Positions 25,637 through 33,612 of a DNA stretch of 64,000 nucleotides are shown piece after piece. The notes beneath the pieces are model-generated. The model saw nothing but the letters and a program-made list of their open reading frames with translations. It did no database searches and was not told where the DNA came from. The stretch comes from Solibaculum_A intestinale. GTDB lineage: Bacteria; Bacillota; Clostridia; Oscillospirales; Acutalibacteraceae. Position 1 is the first letter of the stretch, and every line of letters starts with the position of its first letter. The DNA lies in the NCBI RefSeq assembly GCF_040096205.1, contig NZ_JBBMFD010000009.1, positions 1 to 64,000 of the forward strand, in the 5' to 3' direction. The position numbers and the translations under genes were made by a program.

Positions 25637-28309
25637 TTATAAGTCGCCTTTCTTGTGGGCCAGGCGCAGGAAAATCTTGCGCAATAGGTCCGCCGGCACC
25701 ACCAGGAAGGAGAGCCACAGCACCGTTTGAAGCTCCTTCGCAGTAAGCCCCGCCGTGCGGAAAAGGCTCCCGCCGAAGTAGATGAGCAGCAGCTGCACCG
25801 CCACCACCGCCAGCATAATCACCAAGAAGGACTTGTTTCTCGAAATGTGGCTAAGCAGGTGGAGCCGGTGGGTCCGGGCGTTGAAGCTATTAAACACCCC
25901 GCAGAAAATAAACAGCGCGAAAAACGCCGTCATCAGGTAAATGTAATCCGGCGAAGGCCGGAACAGCCCCGCGATGGACGGCAGCTTTAAAAACGCCACG
26001 CATACGCATATGGTGAACAGTCCCATACACACAATCTGGTTGAGCATATAGCGGTTGAGCACCGGTTCGTCCCGCCGCTTGGGCGCCTCCTTCATGTAAT
26101 CCTTTAGCGGCGGTTCCCCCGCGAAGGCAAGCCCCGCCAGCGTATCCATGATGATGTTGATCCACAGCATCTGGATCACCGTCACCGGCGTGTCGATGCC
26201 GATAAACGGCCCGATGATGGACACGCCCACCGCGCATAGGTTCATCGTCAGCTGGAACACGATGAATTTCCGGATGCTCTTGAAAATGGTCCGCCCGTAC
26301 AGGATCGCCTTGACGATGGAGGCAAAATTGTTGTCCAATATGACAATGTCTCCCGCTTCCTTGGCCACCTCCGTGCCCGCGCCCATGGCAAACCCCACGT
26401 CCGCCTTTTTTAGGGCCGGCGCGTCGTTGATGCCGTCCCCCGTCATTCCCGCTACCAGCCCCATCTCCTGGGACAAGCGCACCAGCCTGCTCTTGTCGGT
26501 GGGCAGCGCTCTTGCCACCACTCGTATGTTTCGCAAAACCCCTTTGAGCTGCCCATCGTCCATAGCCGCCATCTCGCTGCTGGTGAGGACTGCTCCCTGG
26601 CTGTGGGTGCTGATGAGGCCGCATTCCCTGGCAATGGCCGTGGCCGTCTCCTTGTTGTCCCCGGTAATCATCACCACCTGGACCCCCGCCCCCTGCACCT
26701 CCTTAATGGCGCCTCGGGCCTCCGGCCGGAGTTCGTCGCGGATGCCCACAAGCCCGATCATGCACAGGTTTTTGAATTCCCCTTTCTGGGTTACCGGCGT
26801 GTCGGACACCGCCAGCGCCAGCACCCGCACCGCGTTCTGGGTCATCTCGTTCCATTTGTGCCGCAGCGGGCTTTTGTCCAAAAGCGGCCGTATCCGCCCC
26901 TTCTCGTCGTAATACCGCGTGCAGGCGGACACGATTCGTTCCGGCGCGCCCTTAATGAGGATCAGGTCCTGCCTGCCCTTGATGTGGGCGGCGGAGAACT
27001 TATGCGCGCTGTCAAAAGGGACCGTTTCCAGCTTCGTGTACCCCTGTACGTTTTTGGAAAGGGGGAGAACAAAGTTTAGAAGCGCCCGGTCGGTGGCGTT
27101 GCCCCCCAGCGCTTTCCCGTCGGATACCACGCTCCCCGAGTTATGGACGCAGTTGAGCTCCAAAAGCTCGTAAAGCCCCTTGCAGCTTTGGATTCCGCCT
27201 GCCTTCCTCGGCTCTTTCCCGTCTCCGAACACAAACTGGCTCACCGCCAGCTTTCCCTTGGTCAGCGTTCCCGTCTTGTCGGTAAACAGGATGTTCAGGC
27301 TTCCGGAGGTCTCGATGCCCACCAGCTTTCGCACCAGCACCTGGTCTTTGAGCATCCGCCGCATGTTGGAGGACAGCACCACCGTAATCATCATCGGAAG
27401 CCCTTCCGGAACCGCCACCACCACCACCGTAATCGCCAGCGTCAGCGCGTGCAAAAGATGGCTTAGTACCGTGGGCCAGTCGGAAAACATCAGCGCCATT
27501 CTGGCCGCGTCAAAGCCGTTATCCATCACAAAGGAGTGAAACAGGTCCGCAAACGCCACCAGCGCCGCCGCACAGTATCCCAGCCGGCTGATGATTTTCG
27601 CAAGCCCCGCCAGCCGCACCTTCAGCGGGCTTTCCCTGGTTTCCTCCTGCATCTCCCTGGCCATGTCCCCGTAGAAGGTGGCGTCGCCCACCCTGCGGAT
27701 CTGCACCACGCCTTCCCCCGCGCACACGATGCTCCCCCGGAACACCTGGTTGCGGGACATCAGGTCGAAGTCCTCCGGCAGATCGAACCCAGGCTTTTTG
27801 GTAATCTCCTTGCTTTCGCCGTTTAAGGCCGATTGGTCGATATGTAGCTCCCCGGAGACCACCACTCCGTCCGCCGGCACCCGTTCGCCTGCCTGCAAAA
27901 GAACCAGGTCGCCCACCACGATTTCCCCCATGGGCACCGACTGGATGCCCCCCAGGCGCTTGACCCGGCACTGGATTTTCTGCGCGTCCTCCTGTAGTTT
28001 GATAAAGGCCGATTCGCTTCCGTATTCCGACAAAGTAGAAACAAAGGTGGCCAAAAAGATCGCCACCGCAATGCCCGCTGTTTCGTACCAGTTGAAATCC
28101 CGGAACAAAAAGATCACATTGATGGCCAGCGCCGCCAGTAAGATTTTAATGATGGGGTCGCCGAAGCTCACCAGGAACTGCTTGAAAAAACCGTTTCGTT
28201 TCTTCTGTGTCAGCTCGTTGGAACCGTGTGTTTTCCGGGATTTTTCCACCTCCTGCGGACTAAGCCCCCGTATGGCCACCGGCCTTGCCGGCGTTTTCTT
28301 TCCAATCAC
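25637..28309 (-). CDS. P-type Ca2+-transporting ATPase
   Basis: Cation pump of the P2 (SERCA/PMCA-like) class, 890 aa, exporting Ca2+ with ATP. Order: N-terminal cation_ATPase_N segment (GLSPQEVEKSRKTHGSN), membrane pair, actuator domain with LNGES (about 163-166), membrane pair with VVAVPEGLPM (the Ca-binding PEGLP motif), phosphorylation site DKTGTLTKG at about residue 342, KGAPE nucleotide site, TGDGINDAPAL hinge, and a C-terminal bundle of about six membrane segments. The GTG at 28309 has GGAGGAG upstream and is preferred; an ATG 12 codons earlier (28345) lacks a ribosome site. Likely for calcium homeostasis; Mn2+ specificity is not excluded. Confidence 0.9.
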   Translation of the reverse strand: MIGKKTPARPVAIRGLSPQEVEKSRKTHGSNELTQKKRNGFFKQFLVSFGDPIIKILLAALAINVIFLFRDFNWYETAGIAVAIFLATFVSTLSEYGSESAFIKLQEDAQKIQCRVKRLGGIQSVPMGEIVVGDLVLLQAGERVPADGVVVSGELHIDQSALNGESKEITKKPGFDLPEDFDLMSRNQVFRGSIVCAGEGVVQIRRVGDATFYGDMAREMQEETRESPLKVRLAGLAKIISRLGYCAAALVAFADLFHSFVMDNGFDAARMALMFSDWPTVLSHLLHALTLAITVVVVAVPEGLPMMITVVLSSNMRRMLKDQVLVRKLVGIETSGSLNILFTDKTGTLTKGKLAVSQFVFGDGKEPRKAGGIQSCKGLYELLELNCVHNSGSVVSDGKALGGNATDRALLNFVLPLSKNVQGYTKLETVPFDSAHKFSAAHIKGRQDLILIKGAPERIVSACTRYYDEKGRIRPLLDKSPLRHKWNEMTQNAVRVLALAVSDTPVTQKGEFKNLCMIGLVGIRDELRPEARGAIKEVQGAGVQVVMITGDNKETATAIARECGLISTHSQGAVLTSSEMAAMDDGQLKGVLRNIRVVARALPTDKSRLVRLSQEMGLVAGMTGDGINDAPALKKADVGFAMGAGTEVAKEAGDIVILDNNFASIVKAILYGRTIFKSIRKFIVFQLTMNLCAVGVSIIGPFIGIDTPVTVIQMLWINIIMDTLAGLAFAGEPPLKDYMKEAPKRRDEPVLNRYMLNQIVCMGLFTICVCVAFLKLPSIAGLFRPSPDYIYLMTAFFALFIFCGVFNSFNARTHRLHLLSHISRNKSFLVIMLAVVAVQLLLIYFGGSLFRTAGLTAKELQTVLWLSFLVVPADLLRKIFLRLAHKKGDL

Positions 28310-28427
28310 GCTCGGATCACTCCTCCAATCCCATGCCGCATCCATCGTGCGCGGATGCTATATTGTATGGGGGAATGTCCGCTGTTATGACCCACCGCCC
28401 GCTTCGGCCTGCCCCTTCCATAAACGC

Positions 28428-28468
28428 AGCAAAACGGGCCTGGATGCCGTTTCCAGGCCCGTTTTGCT
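28428..28468 (-). terminator. Terminator after the 89-aa membrane protein gene
   Basis: A 16-bp perfect inverted repeat (AGCAAAACGGGCCTGG at 28428-28443, complement at 28453-28468) begins 13 bases after the minus-strand gene ending at 28481. The T-richness is inside the arm (TTTTGCT). Confidence 0.65.
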
Positions 28469-28480
28469 TTCATCGTCTTT

Positions 28481-28750
28481 TTAAAAGAACATCAGCTTCA
28501 TAATCAGCGCTGCAATGGCCGCGCCGATGAGAGCGCAGCAGACCATCCGGGAGATCATCACCAGCCGGCCCGCTCGTTTGAGGCTTCCGCCCGGCTGGCC
28601 CATACCGATGAGCAGCTTGGTCGCCCGGCGGCGCAGCTCAGCGTCGTTCAAATGCAGCATATCCGGCCGCACAAAAAGAATCGCCCGCTCAAAATACTCG
28701 TTTTCCGTTTCCGAAACCTCAATAATATGTTTATTTACCCCTCGAATCAT
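28481..28750 (-). CDS. Small protein with C-terminal membrane segment, unknown
   Basis: An 89-aa protein I do not recognise. Residues 1-65 are soluble and charged (NEYFERAILFVRPDMLHLND then LRRRATKLLIGMG), and residues about 68-88 form one hydrophobic segment ending MKLMFF, so it is probably tail-anchored. It lies between the Ca2+ ATPase and the DnaA-box-like cluster, has its own terminator, and reads away from the cluster. The start at 28750 (ATGATTCGAGGG) lacks a strong ribosome site, which lowers confidence in the exact N terminus. Confidence 0.65.
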   Translation of the reverse strand: MIRGVNKHIIEVSETENEYFERAILFVRPDMLHLNDAELRRRATKLLIGMGQPGGSLKRAGRLVMISRMVCCALIGAAIAALIMKLMFF

Positions 28751-28786
28751 GCAAAACCACCTCGTCTTCTTCGTATTCTTCCTGGG

Positions 28787-29164
28787 GTTTCCACAAATTC
28801 CACAGACTTTTCAACAAGTTTCCACATTGCCTGTGAAAAGGAAAACCACGTGTTTCCCATCTGCTGGTATTTTTGTCTGTATATCCGGTGAATATGCAAG
28901 GGGATTCCGGAAAAAAGCCCGCCCGGACAAGGAAAATGCAATGCATATACACGGGGTATAGGAGAGTTAACATAAAAGTTGTGGAAAACTCCGTGGAAAA
29001 GGTGGAAAAGTCGGCGGAAATCAAAAAGGGATGGTGGAAAATCCTTTTGATTTCCTCCACAGGAAAAGAGGATCCTAAAATTTATGTAAACTTCTGTCGA
29101 TACCCAGAGTTAAACGTTGTCTGGTCAGCCGCCCGTTGCCCTGTGAAAACCCGCCTGTGGAAAA
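28787..29164. other. Cluster of DnaA-box-like nonamers
   Basis: This gene-free interval (28751-29297) holds about ten sequences matching or one base off the DnaA box TTWTNCACA. Perfect TTTTCCACA copies, both on the minus strand, are at 28988-28980 and 29164-29156. One-mismatch copies: GTTTCCACA at 28787-28795 and 28818-28826, TTTTCAACA at 28808-28816, and minus-strand copies at 28840-28832, 29000-28992, 29009-29001, 29041-29033 and 29150-29142. Left copies point right and right copies point left. No dnaA, dnaN or other origin gene adjoins. Open frames across it encode only the repeats and are rejected. Confidence 0.5.
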
Positions 29165-29256
29165 CAGAAGGGGCGGCTGGAAAAGCTGGGTTTGCTTTCA
29201 CCCCAGCCGCACGTGCGCGCCGGCAAAAAGAACAGGCGTCTCTGAGACAACGCCGA

Positions 29257-29292
29257 TAAAAAACAGCCGACAGCAATGTTGCTGTCGGCTGT
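29257..29292 (-). terminator. Terminator of the HAD phosphatase gene
   Basis: Inverted repeat ACAGCCGACAGCAA (29263-29276) with its complement at 29279-29292; on the minus strand it is followed by TTTTTTATC, a standard intrinsic terminator just after the stop at 29298. Confidence 0.85.
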
Positions 29293-29297
29293 ATCCG

Positions 29298-29939
29298 TCA
29301 GGGTCTCTCGGCGGCCTTCTCTTTTCCAAGCAGAAGCTCCGCCAGCTCCCGGGGCGTGTCCACCTCGTACTGCACCTTGCACTCCTCCAGGCTTGCGCCG
29401 GCGTCCAGCCCCCATCGGACAAACGCAATATCCGCCCCGCACCGGTTGCAGGCCTTCACATCCCGGATTTCGTCCCCGATGTACAGAAGATCAGACACCG
29501 TTACCCCGTGCTCCTTGGCAAACTCCTTGATGGTCTTGTGCTTGCCGAACAGCCCGTTGGAAGAAACGATTTCCAGCTCGAAGGGGAGGGGATACCGATG
29601 GAAAAAGGAGCGGATATTCTCCACCGCATTGGAGGAGAGCACCGCGATCCGATAGCCCCTTTTGGAGCAGGCGAGGAGTAACTCCAGCATCCCGTCGAAC
29701 AAGTGGATTTTCTCCAGATTCTCGCCGTAGAGCGCAATGAACTCCGGCCGTATTTTCATCATAAAGGAAAGCATCCGCACCTTCTGGGCCACCGGAAGAT
29801 CGTCCCGGTCCCGAAAGTGTTCCGGCTCCACCTTGGTGATGCCGTGACGCCTGAGCAGGGTGTGGGTGATTGCCAGCACCATTCCATAGGAATCGGCCAG
29901 CGTTCCGTCAAAATCGAACAACAGATAGGAATAGTTCAT
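29298..29939 (-). CDS. HAD-superfamily phosphatase (phosphoglycolate phosphatase-like)
   Basis: A 213-aa haloacid-dehalogenase hydrolase. Motif I is LFDFDGTLADS with nucleophile D9 and acid D11; motif II is IAVLSSNA (Ser in the T/S position); motif III Lys is in NGLFGKHKTI; motif IV is LYIGDEIRDVKA with the metal-binding Asp pair. A helical cap between motifs I and II makes it subfamily I, close to phosphoglycolate phosphatases. Substrate cannot be told from the sequence. It starts 24 bases after the next gene upstream and likely shares its transcript. Confidence 0.85.
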   Translation of the reverse strand: MNYSYLLFDFDGTLADSYGMVLAITHTLLRRHGITKVEPEHFRDRDDLPVAQKVRMLSFMMKIRPEFIALYGENLEKIHLFDGMLELLLACSKRGYRIAVLSSNAVENIRSFFHRYPLPFELEIVSSNGLFGKHKTIKEFAKEHGVTVSDLLYIGDEIRDVKACNRCGADIAFVRWGLDAGASLEECKVQYEVDTPRELAELLLGKEKAAERP

Positions 29940-29962
29940 GTTTGCTCCTTTGTTTTCCGCCG

Positions 29963-30634
29963 TCAGCGGGAATCCTTGACCGACCGGGCCACCAGATACT
30001 GTATGGTTCTCTCCACCGCGTCCCGGGAATTTCCCCAGTCCTCATTGTTGCCCGCGTTGCGATAGTCGTACATTTTGCAGTAATGGGAAACGTCCTCCTT
30101 GAGCGCCAGAAGATACCGTCCGGATACCTTGGCCGCCGCTTCGCAGAAGGCCGCCCGATCCCGTTTTTTAAGCTTTCCCGCCGCGCTGACAAGCTGCTCA
30201 TAGTGGGGCAGACACAAAAAGGGCTGTTCGTCGAACAGGGCGCGAAATTCCGCTTCCTGTACCCAAAGCCGGCATACCGTATCCAGCATCCGTTCCATGC
30301 CCCACTGGATTTTGTCGCACACAAAGCAGCCCGCTTCCTCGGTGAGAAAGGAAAGTCTTTTTTTGTCAAATACCTGCTCTTTGATTTCAATCAGCCGGCT
30401 TTCCAGCATGAGCGCCAAAGAAAGCCGGTTTTTCTGCCCGAGCATTTTACGGAAGTGGTCCTCGCAAAAGCCCCGGCGGTTGGTTTCCATACGCACGTCC
30501 GGCTCCATCATGGCAGCGCCCATGATGTATTCCACCATCCGCGTCTCCACTGTGTCCCGCATCCGGCAGATGGGGCATCCGTCCTTGGGCTCGAACACCT
30601 CGCTCACGGGAATGGTGCAAATATCCTCTCTCAT
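29963..30634 (-). CDS. Two-CxxC protein, DUF6062-like
   Basis: A 223-aa cytosolic protein resembling the uncharacterised DUF6062 family of clostridia (family name from memory). It has two CxxC pairs, GCPICRMRD near residue 20 and GCFVCDKIQ near 100, each followed some 25-60 residues later by a Cys/His element (GFCEDHFRKM and FLCLPHYEQL). This makes two repeated halves that could each bind a metal such as zinc. The start MREDICTIPV at 30634 is preferred; the frame upstream runs into the promoter. Function unknown. It is transcribed divergently from the Ogg-type glycosylase gene. Confidence 0.7.
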   Translation of the reverse strand: MREDICTIPVSEVFEPKDGCPICRMRDTVETRMVEYIMGAAMMEPDVRMETNRRGFCEDHFRKMLGQKNRLSLALMLESRLIEIKEQVFDKKRLSFLTEEAGCFVCDKIQWGMERMLDTVCRLWVQEAEFRALFDEQPFLCLPHYEQLVSAAGKLKKRDRAAFCEAAAKVSGRYLLALKEDVSHYCKMYDYRNAGNNEDWGNSRDAVERTIQYLVARSVKDSR

Positions 30635-30676
30635 GGATGTATCACGTCCTATGGGTAAATTTGTTTTCTGCGTAAT

Positions 30677-30711
30677 GTTACAATTATACCACAAAGCTGC
30701 TATAATAACGG
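30677..30711. promoter_or_regulatory. Divergent promoters for the CxxC protein and the glycosylase
   Basis: Minus strand: TGG-TATAAT with TATAAT at 30688-30683, an extended -10 for the 223-aa gene. Plus strand: TATAAT at 30701-30706 with TTACAA-like sequence at 30678-30683 for the glycosylase gene starting at 30745. The two -10 elements are 12 bases apart, so polymerase binding should be mutually exclusive. Confidence 0.55.
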
Positions 30712-30744
30712 TTACAAACCTGTGAATGAAAGTAGGAAAATACG

Positions 30745-31590
30745 ATGCCCCTTCCCGCGGTTCAACTTGACGGTACCATTGTCTTGCAGGCGCCGGATCT
30801 CGACCTTCGGGCGACGCTTCTGTGCGGCCAGTGCTTTCGCTGGGAGGAGCGGGGAACCGGCTTTTTCGGCGTGGTGTCCGACCGGGCGGCGCTTGTTTCT
30901 TACCGGGACGGAAACCTGCTCATTGCCCCGGCTACCCCGCTCAAAGAAGACGAGGCTGCCTTCTGGCGGAATTATTTTGACTTGGACCGGGACTATGAAG
31001 CTCTGCGCCGGCAGATGGCTCTCCACCCGGTTTTGCGTGAGGCCTGTGCCTTCGCCTCTGGCATCCACATTCTCCGCCAGCCCTTCTTCGAAACCCTCTG
31101 TTCCTTCATTCTATCCGCCAACAACAACATCCCCCGCATCAAGGGGATCATTGAGCGTCTGTGCGCCTGTTTCGGTCCTGCTTTGGAGGACGGGCATTTC
31201 GGCTTTCCCTCGCCGGAAACCCTCGCCGCCCTGAAAAAGGAGGACTTGGCCCCCCTTCGCTGCGGCTACCGGGCTTCCTACCTGCTGGACGCCGCCAGGC
31301 GTATGGCGTCCGGAGAGCTCGACGAAACGGCGCTTAAAGCCGGTCCCATGCCCGATGCCAGAGCCGCCCTGCAAACCGTCATGGGAGTGGGCCCCAAGGT
31401 AGCCGAATGCGTGCTTCTCTACGGCCTGGGACGGATGGAGGCCTTTCCCGTGGACGTTTGGATGCGCCGGGCTCTTCTTGAGCATTTTCCCCAAGGTTTC
31501 CCGGAGGAATACCGCTCTTGCGCGGGGCTTGCCCAGCAGGTCCTTTATCACTGGGTGCGTCAGAGCGGGAAAAGCGGGGAAAAAGCATAA
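30745..31590 (+). CDS. 8-oxoguanine DNA glycosylase (Ogg1-type)
   Basis: Base-excision repair glycosylase/lyase, 281 aa, removing 8-oxoguanine. The N-terminal OGG_N domain has the typical LRATLLCGQCFRWEE start (about 22-35). The HhH-GPD domain follows with QPFFETLCSFILSANNNI near 112 and the hairpin GVGPKVAECVLLYGLG, in which K218 is the Schiff-base lysine; the catalytic Asp is D237 in PVDVWM. This eukaryote-like Ogg architecture is common in clostridia, which use it in place of or beside MutM. Start at 30745 is supported by the family's N terminus; the ribosome site is poor. Confidence 0.88.
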   Translation: MPLPAVQLDGTIVLQAPDLDLRATLLCGQCFRWEERGTGFFGVVSDRAALVSYRDGNLLIAPATPLKEDEAAFWRNYFDLDRDYEALRRQMALHPVLREACAFASGIHILRQPFFETLCSFILSANNNIPRIKGIIERLCACFGPALEDGHFGFPSPETLAALKKEDLAPLRCGYRASYLLDAARRMASGELDETALKAGPMPDARAALQTVMGVGPKVAECVLLYGLGRMEAFPVDVWMRRALLEHFPQGFPEEYRSCAGLAQQVLYHWVRQSGKSGEKA

Positions 31591-31631
31591 TTTTGAGCAA
31601 AAAGTCCCTTCCTTTTTTGTCTTTCTTAGAG

Positions 31632-31637
31632 TATAAT
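31632..31637 (+). promoter_or_regulatory. fba -10 element
   Basis: TATAAT at 31632-31637 lies 80 bases before the aldolase ATG; a good -35 at 17 bases is not visible. The 40-base interval after the glycosylase gene is AT-rich. Confidence 0.4.
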
Positions 31638-31717
31638 AAAGGGTACCTAAGGCGGACGGCTCCGCCAAAGGCCCGGCAGCCACTCGCTGCCAGAAAAGAA
31701 ATAGGAGTGATGGATGA

Positions 31718-32653
31718 ATGCCTCTCGTAAACACCAGAGAAATGTTCCAGAAAGCGTACGATGGCGGTTATGCGATCGGTGCGTTTAACGTCAATAACAT
31801 GGAGATCATTCAGGGAATCACCGAGGCTGCAAAGGAACTGAACGCCCCGCTGATCCTGCAGGTTTCCGCCGGCGCCCGCAAATATGCGAGCCATACCTAT
31901 CTGATGAAGCTGGTAGAGGCCGCCTTGATCGAAACCGACCTGCCCATCGCTCTGCATCTCGACCATGGCGACAGCTTTGAGCTGTGCAAAAGCTGCATTG
32001 ACGGTGGTTTTTCCTCCGTCATGATCGACGGCTCTCATTACGATTACGAAGAGAACGTGGCCCTGACCCGCAAAGTGGTGGAATACGCCCATGAGCGCAA
32101 CGTCACCGTGGAAGGCGAGCTTGGCCGTCTGGCCGGCATTGAGGACGCGGTGAACGTTTCCGCCGAGGACGCTTCTTATACCAATCCCGCCCAGGTGCAG
32201 GACTTTGTGGAGCGCACCGGCGTAGACTCGCTGGCCATCGCCATCGGCACCAGCCACGGCGCGTATAAGTTTAAGCCCGGCCAGAAGCCTCAGCTGCGTT
32301 TTGACATTCTGGAAGAAGTGTCCAAGCGCCTGCCCGGCTTCCCCATCGTGCTGCACGGCGCCAGCTCCGTCATTCCGGAGTTTGTGGAGAAGATCAATAA
32401 GTTCGGCGGCGCCATGCCCGACGCCATCGGCATCCCTGAGGAAATGCTCCGCCAGGCCGCTAAGATGGCCGTGTGCAAGATCAACATTGACTCTGACCTG
32501 CGTCTGGCGATGACCGCCTCTATCCGCGAGCATTTTGCCGAGCATCCGGATCATTTTGACCCGCGGCAGTACTTAAAGCCTGCTCGTGCCGCCATCAAGG
32601 ACATGGTTGCTCATAAGATCAACACGGTTCTCGGCTGCGCTGGCAAAGCATAA
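31718..32653 (+). CDS. fba: Fructose-bisphosphate aldolase, class II
   Basis: Zinc-dependent aldolase of glycolysis/gluconeogenesis, 311 aa, splitting fructose 1,6-bisphosphate to DHAP and glyceraldehyde 3-phosphate. Class II signatures: AFNVNNMEIIQGI near 22-35, ALHLDHGDSF (about 79-88) with the catalytic Asp and a zinc His, VEGELGRLAG with the metal-site Glu, GTSHGAYKF with the second zinc His, and LHGASSV with the third. GEDA-type loop AEDASYTNP is present. ATAGGAGTGATGG gives the ribosome site. A single-gene unit with its own terminator. Confidence 0.95.
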   Translation: MPLVNTREMFQKAYDGGYAIGAFNVNNMEIIQGITEAAKELNAPLILQVSAGARKYASHTYLMKLVEAALIETDLPIALHLDHGDSFELCKSCIDGGFSSVMIDGSHYDYEENVALTRKVVEYAHERNVTVEGELGRLAGIEDAVNVSAEDASYTNPAQVQDFVERTGVDSLAIAIGTSHGAYKFKPGQKPQLRFDILEEVSKRLPGFPIVLHGASSVIPEFVEKINKFGGAMPDAIGIPEEMLRQAAKMAVCKINIDSDLRLAMTASIREHFAEHPDHFDPRQYLKPARAAIKDMVAHKINTVLGCAGKA

Positions 32654-32663
32654 GCAGAAGAAT

Positions 32664-32703
32664 AAAAAGGCCCGGAAACCCATGGGTTTCCGGGCCTTTT
32701 TTG
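32664..32703 (+). terminator. fba terminator
   Basis: An 18-bp palindromic stem (32664-32681 with 32684-32701, centre CCCATGGG) ends in TTTTTT, a textbook intrinsic terminator 11 bases after the fba stop. With its A-rich left side it can also serve the minus strand. The rest of 32704-32886 shows nothing I can assign. Confidence 0.9.
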
Positions 32704-32886
32704 TGTGCCGATAGGCCATCGGCATCTTACCATTAGGAAAACGCTGCCGTCCATTTACAGGCAGTGGATAAAGGCACAGGCAAGCCGTATGTCGTGCCTG
32801 CAATATCTCATGCCGCGGGCATTGACTTGCCCGGGATGTTTGGAACGATGCGGCGAGAGCTCATAGAAGCAACCATACGCATCCGC

Positions 32887-33609
32887 CTACCGCTTCAGGC
32901 GTTTGATGGCCGCCTTGGTCTCCTGAGACACCCGGTAGGATTCGGTGATCTTTTGAAGCGCCTTGTTGAAAGTCCAGTCGTCCAGAGGGCAGTCCTGCAA
33001 AAAAGGCCCGGTTTCGTGCGGAAACTTTATGTAGCATACGCTAATCAGCCAGGCGTTTGCCATGCGCACATAATAATGTTCGCTTTTTATCCTTCCGCTT
33101 GCCTCCAAAATCCGCCTTACCGTGTCTGAGGTGAGGCACTGGCTTAAAAGCAGCACCAGCCCCATCCGGACGGCCCAGGGGTTCTCCGAGGACAAAAGCT
33201 CGCCTAAAAACGGCCCCCATTCCTCTCGGTGCTTTGCCACGGTTTTGAGTCCCATGCAGGTGCTATCGCAAACCGCCCAGTTGTCGATCCTGGGGACAAA
33301 GGCGCGTACCCGCTCCATCACGATCTCGGTCGGTTCCTTTAAAAACCCCAGCACCAATCCGTAGAGCAGGATTTCTTCGTAATACCGCGGGCTTTGCGCC
33401 GCCAAAAGATACCCGTTCCAGTCCCCATTAGCAATCTGCTTTGCCAGGGCCTTCAGCGCCGGGGCCCGCACCCCCAGCATGGGCGCCGCCGTGTCGGGGA
33501 CGATGCGGGCGTTAAATGCCCGGTACCCCTCCTCCGCCATGGCCTCCAGCCGTGTCACCAGCTCACCGTAATCCGCCCGCGTGAAAGGAACTCTCGTAAA
33601 CTCCGCCAT
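32887..33609 (-). CDS. DNA alkylation repair protein, AlkD-like
   Basis: A 240-aa HEAT-like-repeat protein of the AlkD/AlkC family, which excises or handles bulky/alkylated bases such as N7- and N3-alkyl purines. Visible features: GVRAPALKALAKQIA near 47-61, YEEILLYGLVLGFL near 77-90, and the family's DNWAVCDSTC near 108-117, whose Asp-Asn-Trp segment corresponds to the DNA-contacting site. The protein is all helical and matches the family length. It ends close to the fba region and begins 4 bases after the paaK stop, so it may be co-transcribed with the ior operon. Confidence 0.85.
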   Translation of the reverse strand: MAEFTRVPFTRADYGELVTRLEAMAEEGYRAFNARIVPDTAAPMLGVRAPALKALAKQIANGDWNGYLLAAQSPRYYEEILLYGLVLGFLKEPTEIVMERVRAFVPRIDNWAVCDSTCMGLKTVAKHREEWGPFLGELLSSENPWAVRMGLVLLLSQCLTSDTVRRILEASGRIKSEHYYVRMANAWLISVCYIKFPHETGPFLQDCPLDDWTFNKALQKITESYRVSQETKAAIKRLKR

Positions 33610-33612
33610 CGC

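Noticed and set aside
28873..29259. A 128-codon frame across the DnaA-box-like cluster
   Set aside because: Its peptide is made of the translated repeats (VVENSVEKVEKS), with no family resemblance or good start site; the opposite-strand 109-codon frame is rejected for the same reason.
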